NCBI GenBank assembly: GCA_041749475.1
Contig: JBGTBD010000024.1
Coordinates: 1 to 17,093, forward strand
Reading direction: 5' to 3'
Length of the DNA stretch: 17,093 nt
From: JBGTBD01 sp041749475
Lineage (GTDB): Bacteria > Pseudomonadota > Alphaproteobacteria > Rickettsiales > UBA998
Below, piece after piece: positions 13,761-17,093 of the stretch; positions within the stretch are counted from its first letter, which is position 1; each line of letters opens with the position of its first letter. The notes beneath the pieces are model-generated. The model ran no database searches and was not told the DNA's origin. It worked only from the letters and a program-made list of their open reading frames with translations. A program made the position numbers and the translations under genes.

Positions 13761-15026
13761 TCACTCCGAGAATTCCTTGATATCGGGAATACGCGTGAAG
13801 GCGATTTTTGTGCCGGAGAATGTCTTCACGTGATTGGGAACAAATCCCTGGACGAGGCTATCGCGTCCGAAGCGTTGATTGATGCGGTCCATCGCTTTCG
13901 ATAGCGCTTGCCGACGAGCAAGCGATCGGCGGGAGGTGTCCGGTTCCTGCCAGGTAAACAGATTCTCCTGTACGCGGGATTCGGCAACCAGATTGAAGAA
14001 GGACACCGACACTTTCCGGATACGCACACGCGGCCCCAGATGCTCCATCATCGCCTGCCAGAGGAGGATCAATTGCTGCATCAGCGCGGGGGTGTCGGAC
14101 GCGTGGGAGAAGCGCGCTTCCACCGACGCGTGCGGGCCGTGCTCCAGCCGAACGCTGAGCACCAGATGCGAGGTCGCCATATCCATCCGCCGCAGGCGGC
14201 TGGCAGCTTTCAGCAATAGTCGCTGAGCGACGATGAAAGCGGCGGCAGGTGGCCGGAATTCGGGGGCGAGGACGTGACTATGACCGACCGTGGTGCGTTC
14301 GGATTCATATCTCGGCAGTTCGACGCCGTGGAGTTTGTACCAAAAGCGTTCGCCTTCGACGCTGCCCCAGATAGCGCGCATCCGCTTCGGCGGGGTTGCC
14401 CATAAGGTGGGAATGTCGCCGATGCCTTTCAGGCGCAGGCGGCGCAGCATCTGATGGCCGATGCCGGGGAGGTCGTTCAAGGGAGCGGTGGCGAGGCGGC
14501 CTGGCATATCGTCCGGGTGCAGCAACGTGAGGCCATCAGGTTTCTGCATGTCGGTCGCGACCTTGGCGAGGAAGCGGTTGGTGGAGACGCCGATGGAGCA
14601 GAGGATCGCCTCCCCCACGTCACGTCGTATCGCGCGTTTGATGTCATGTGCCAGTTTCGTCGCGCCTTCTGCTGTGCATTGCGGGCCTTGCAAATCGCAA
14701 GCGAATTCGTCGATGGAGGCGACTTCGGCGACGGGGATACAGGTGTCCACCGCTGCGGCGATACGGTGATGGTATTCGGTATAATATTGATGGTCGCCGA
14801 GGATGGTGATCAATCCCGGGCAGCGCTTCTTCGCTTCCCATACGGGCGTGCCCGTCTTGATGCCGAAGGATTTCGCCTCATAGCTCGCGGCAATGGCGCA
14901 AGTGGCGTCCGTGTCCACGGGAACAACGATCATCGCTTTGCCACGCAGCGCCGGGTTCCGCTGCTGCTCAACGCTCGCGAAGAAACTGTTCAGGTCGAGA
15001 AATAGTGAGGTGAATGGCAGGGCCAT
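13761..15026 (-). CDS. Y-family DNA polymerase (DinB/UmuC type)
   Basis: The 421-residue translesion polymerase has motif I LFLDLNSFFASVEQ (metal-binding D11; DLN recalls the DVN of UmuC), YEAKSFGIKTG near 49-59, catalytic SIDEFACDL at 104-112 (D106, E107), SIGVSTNRFLAKVAT, the helix-hairpin-helix LNDLPGIGHQMLRRL, and a little-finger domain in the last 170 residues. The acidic residues needed for catalysis are kept, so it differs from inactive ImuB-type proteins. It lacks the DUF4113 tail common in UmuC and is longer than Escherichia coli DinB. No umuD, imuA or lexA gene is adjacent. The ATG at 15026 has no well-placed Shine-Dalgarno sequence; TATAAT (15039-15034) ends only 7 bp before it, hinting at a leaderless transcript. 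I could not find a clean LexA box. Confidence 0.85.
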   Translation of the reverse strand: MALPFTSLFLDLNSFFASVEQQRNPALRGKAMIVVPVDTDATCAIAASYEAKSFGIKTGTPVWEAKKRCPGLITILGDHQYYTEYHHRIAAAVDTCIPVAEVASIDEFACDLQGPQCTAEGATKLAHDIKRAIRRDVGEAILCSIGVSTNRFLAKVATDMQKPDGLTLLHPDDMPGRLATAPLNDLPGIGHQMLRRLRLKGIGDIPTLWATPPKRMRAIWGSVEGERFWYKLHGVELPRYESERTTVGHSHVLAPEFRPPAAAFIVAQRLLLKAASRLRRMDMATSHLVLSVRLEHGPHASVEARFSHASDTPALMQQLILLWQAMMEHLGPRVRIRKVSVSFFNLVAESRVQENLFTWQEPDTSRRSLARRQALSKAMDRINQRFGRDSLVQGFVPNHVKTFSGTKIAFTRIPDIKEFSE

Positions 15027-15033
15027 GTAAGCA

Positions 15034-15039
15034 TTATAA
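15034..15039 (-). promoter_or_regulatory. -10-like TATAAT just before the polymerase start
   Basis: A perfect TATAAT hexamer on the minus strand ends 7 bp before the ATG, so a transcript starting at the usual distance would begin at or next to the start codon. No good -35 hexamer is found at 16-18 bp spacing. Confidence 0.3.
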
Positions 15040-15071
15040 AACTCCGTTTAAAACAATAAAGAGAGAATAGG

Positions 15072-15656
15072 CTATACCCGTCTTAATTCTGGCCGGGACG
15101 CCTGCCTCATTGCGTCATCATAGGAAATGGCGGTGGAAGACACCGCGAGTACCCGTAATGCCTTCATACAATGCAGAAATTCCCGGGGGATGCATTCACT
15201 TTTGGGAGCCTGCTCAATGAGTTTAATGGCAGCATCCATTCCTTGAGAAAATTCATGGATTTTGTTTTTATCATAGGTTCTGCCATGCATCTCTCCCCGT
15301 AACCAGATGATGCCGCGCGCAAAACTTTGCACACGCGTCAATGCCTGCTTGTAGGGCATTTTGCTTTCAAGTATCTGAGCTTTATTATCGTCGAATTCTT
15401 GATATCTGACTCGGAGGTCAGCAGGAAAGCCTTTTGCATTGTCATTGCTGGCAACCAGGCCCACTTTATCCAACGCATCAAGAGAATCCGACAATCCCTC
15501 CTCCATCGCTTGGATTACGTCAGGGTATTGGCTTCCTAATTGCTCGATGGCAGGGCGGTCAATCTCCATCAACAACGGGATGAAAGGCGCCACTTCATTA
15601 ATTTCACGTTCCAGATGCAGTGCAGTGTCAGGCGGCAATTTCAGCATCTCTGGCAT
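15072..15656 (-). CDS. Unknown alpha-helical protein
   Basis: The 194-residue soluble protein matches no family I recognise. It appears mostly helical and charged, with no signal peptide or membrane segment. Recognisable stretches are EINEVAPFIPLLMEIDRPAI, YPDVIQAMEEGLSDSLDALD, MPYKQALTRVQSFARGIIWL and CIPREFLHCMKALRVLAVSS; two Cys lie near residues 157-166. Its ATG overlaps the stop of the FadN-like gene by one base (TAATG), so it is very probably translated by coupling to that gene and belongs to the same operon. A link to fatty-acid metabolism would be guilt by association only. The 45-bp gap after it leads to the polymerase gene in the same direction. Confidence 0.75.
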   Translation of the reverse strand: MPEMLKLPPDTALHLEREINEVAPFIPLLMEIDRPAIEQLGSQYPDVIQAMEEGLSDSLDALDKVGLVASNDNAKGFPADLRVRYQEFDDNKAQILESKMPYKQALTRVQSFARGIIWLRGEMHGRTYDKNKIHEFSQGMDAAIKLIEQAPKSECIPREFLHCMKALRVLAVSSTAISYDDAMRQASRPELRRV

Positions 15657-17093
15657 TAGTTCCTCAATGGCTTTCCCGTATTGAGCATATGCTCGATACG
15701 GTCAATCGTACCCTTGGTTTTCACCAGTTCCATGAAGAGGTCGTGTTCGAGGTTCAGTACGTCCTGCTCGGTCATCTCGCGGGTCATATCTGTATCGCCG
15801 CCGGAGAGGACGGTGGTGAGAGCTTCGCCTACCACCATGTCATGCGGGGTGGTTTTGCCTTGTTCCTTAAACCCGTCGAGCGCCATCATCAATGCCGCTT
15901 TGCCGGATGGCCCGGGGAGGCGGATGGTGTGGGGGAGCGGTGGGGTGTAGTTCTCGGCGAGGCTGAGGCAGAGTTCTTTGGCATCGGCAAGAACACGTTT
16001 GCGGTTCATCGAGATGCGGGATTCGCTGTTGAGGATCAGCATCTCTTGCGCCTCTTGCGCGCTGCCCGCAACCTTCGCCATCGCGATATATTCAAAGGCT
16101 TTGGCGACGGCGGGCATGGGACCTTGCGGCATCAGTGCTTCAGGTTTCTGACCAGTCATCACCTGTTCTTTCACGCGCTGTTGTAATGCCACATGGCGGA
16201 ACAGCATTTCCTTGCAGCCACCCCAGCCGGGGATGACGCCGACCCCGGCTTCGACGAGGCCGGGATAGGATTCAATATGGGCCTGCACCGCGTCCGCGTG
16301 CATGGTCAGTTCACAGCCGCCACCGAACGCCATCCCCGCGAGGGAGACCACGACCGGGAAGGGTGCGTATTTTAAATCCATATAGGTTTTCTGGCCCGTG
16401 CGGATGACTTCCGAGAGCGTAGGCCACGCGGCGAGGTTCGCGACATACATGAAGAAACCGAGATTGGCGCCAAAGGAGAAGTGATCGCCGTCATGCCCAA
16501 TGACGACTCCTTTGAAGCCTTTTTTCACCTCGTCATGGATGCGGTTCAGCATCGTCATCACGTCGGGGTCGAGCGTATTGCCCTTGCCGGTGAATTCGAC
16601 GCCCAGGATACCATCGCCTAAGTCCCACATCATCGCCGTGCCGCCTTTGACGACGGGTTGTTTGCCGCGGGTCTTGTCTTTCAGGAGCCATGTGCCTGCT
16701 GGAATGTCGATCGGCTTATAGCCTCCCTCACCCAAAACGGTCTCGCCGTTTTGACCTCTCCCGGTGGGAGAGGTGAAGGATAGATAATAGCGATGCTCGC
16801 CTTCTTCCTTGTAGAAGGTTTTGCCTGATGCGGCTTTGAGAATGGCGGGAACGTCGAGCCCCTCTTCCTTGCAGGCTTCGGCCAGCCAGTCGGAGCCTTT
16901 TTGTTCTTTCGTTCCCAAACGGTCGATGAGTTCGAAGGGGCCGTATTTCCACGCGTAGCCCAACTTCATGGCGCCGTCGATATTCAGGATATCGTCGGAG
17001 ATTTCGGGGATGAGGGAGGCGGCGTAATGCAGCGTGTGCACCAGCACTTTCTTGGCGTATTGGCCGCCGATGTCCTTGTGCGTCACCAGTGCA
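15656..17093 (-). CDS. FadN-like 3-hydroxyacyl-CoA dehydrogenase/enoyl-CoA hydratase, 5' end outside window
   Basis: The frame is open to the right edge, so the N-terminal NAD-binding part is missing. Numbering from the GTG at 17086, residues 1-60 are the second half of the 3-hydroxyacyl-CoA dehydrogenase C-terminal domain (DDILNIDGAMKLGYAWKYGP, FELID). After a linker, about 140-330 form an enoyl-CoA hydratase (crotonase) domain. The oxyanion-hole loop FSFGANL is at 203-209, and the catalytic Glu residues are probably E259 (GGGCELTMHAD) and E279 (PGLVEAGVGVIPGWGG). The order dehydrogenase then hydratase is that of Bacillus FadN, the reverse of Escherichia coli FadB. It would catalyse hydration and NAD-dependent oxidation in beta-oxidation, complementing the acyl-CoA dehydrogenase at 9691. 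The linker near residues 103-121 is encoded by a double-hairpin palindrome and looks inserted. The stop overlaps the next gene's ATG by one base. Confidence 0.92.
   Translation of the reverse strand, partial: ALVTHKDIGGQYAKKVLVHTLHYAASLIPEISDDILNIDGAMKLGYAWKYGPFELIDRLGTKEQKGSDWLAEACKEEGLDVPAILKAASGKTFYKEEGEHRYYLSFTSPTGRGQNGETVLGEGGYKPIDIPAGTWLLKDKTRGKQPVVKGGTAMMWDLGDGILGVEFTGKGNTLDPDVMTMLNRIHDEVKKGFKGVVIGHDGDHFSFGANLGFFMYVANLAAWPTLSEVIRTGQKTYMDLKYAPFPVVVSLAGMAFGGGCELTMHADAVQAHIESYPGLVEAGVGVIPGWGGCKEMLFRHVALQQRVKEQVMTGQKPEALMPQGPMPAVAKAFEYIAMAKVAGSAQEAQEMLILNSESRISMNRKRVLADAKELCLSLAENYTPPLPHTIRLPGPSGKAALMMALDGFKEQGKTTPHDMVVGEALTTVLSGGDTDMTREMTEQDVLNLEHDLFMELVKTKGTIDRIEHMLNTGKPLRN
16726..16779. 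repeat. Double-hairpin palindromic element inside the FadN-like coding sequence
   Basis: Two perfect hairpins stand side by side: CAAAACGG-TCTCG-CCGTTTTG (16733-16753) and ACCTCTCCC-GGT-GGGAGAGGT (16754-16774). Flanking CTCACC (16727-16732) and GGTGAAGG (16772-16779) can also pair partly. Read in the gene's frame it encodes TSPTGRGQNGETVLGEGG, a low-complexity stretch between YYLSF and YKPIDIP, two blocks that normally sit close together in this family. Such structure is typical of dispersed intergenic palindromic repeats, so this copy seems to have entered a gene without breaking the frame. Confidence 0.7.

Noticed and set aside
15040..15060. Possible LexA box (GTTT...GTTT) before the Y-family polymerase
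   Set aside because: The repeat period is 12 and both half-sites end in T, whereas the alphaproteobacterial site is GTTC-N7-GTTC with period 11.

Overview
The window looks like a chromosomal segment of an alphaproteobacterium. This rests on the kinds of protein present (a DUF2924 plus serine recombinase pair, a FadN-type beta-oxidation enzyme, PF12806-type acyl-CoA dehydrogenase) and on general resemblance; no ribosomal RNA or other firm taxonomic marker is present. The left part (1 to about 6.4 kb) is visibly more AT-rich and reads as accessory DNA. The right part (6.4 to 17.1 kb) is richer in GC, densely packed, and reads as core genome.

Left part: a very large multi-pass DUF2339 membrane protein (minus) faces away from a TetR-family regulator (plus). 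The 98 bp between them hold a 42-bp near-perfect palindrome that is the obvious operator candidate. Next comes a 5'-truncated RTX (calcium-binding nonapeptide repeat) protein fragment on the minus strand. It abuts a mobile-element remnant on the plus strand: an apparently intact DUF2924 gene overlapping a large serine recombinase gene that has lost most of its middle and is frameshifted. About 300 bp of non-coding DNA with a repeated TCCCTGTTA motif and a terminator hairpin lead to an intact tRNA-Gln(TTG) on the minus strand.

Right part, read on the minus strand from the right edge: the 3' portion of a FadN-like 3-hydroxyacyl-CoA dehydrogenase/enoyl-CoA hydratase, a one-base-overlapping unknown 194-aa protein, and a Y-family DNA polymerase. 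A cluster of four consecutive hairpins separates the polymerase from a convergent KimA-like APC-superfamily permease (plus). Divergent from the permease is an acyl-CoA dehydrogenase gene coupled by TAATG overlap to a Nudix-like gene. Then come two tandem paralogous type IV pilin-like genes ending in a strong terminator, then cutA, then the tRNA-Gln.

Themes: fatty-acid beta-oxidation (FadN-like enzyme plus acyl-CoA dehydrogenase), surface or secreted proteins (pilins, RTX fragment), probable ion transport, and DNA damage tolerance. No complete new defence or secretion system is visible. The most unusual signals are structural: a double-hairpin palindromic element inserted in frame inside the FadN-like coding sequence, the four-hairpin cluster after the permease, the large TetR-side palindrome, and the decayed recombinase cassette next to an amputated RTX gene.
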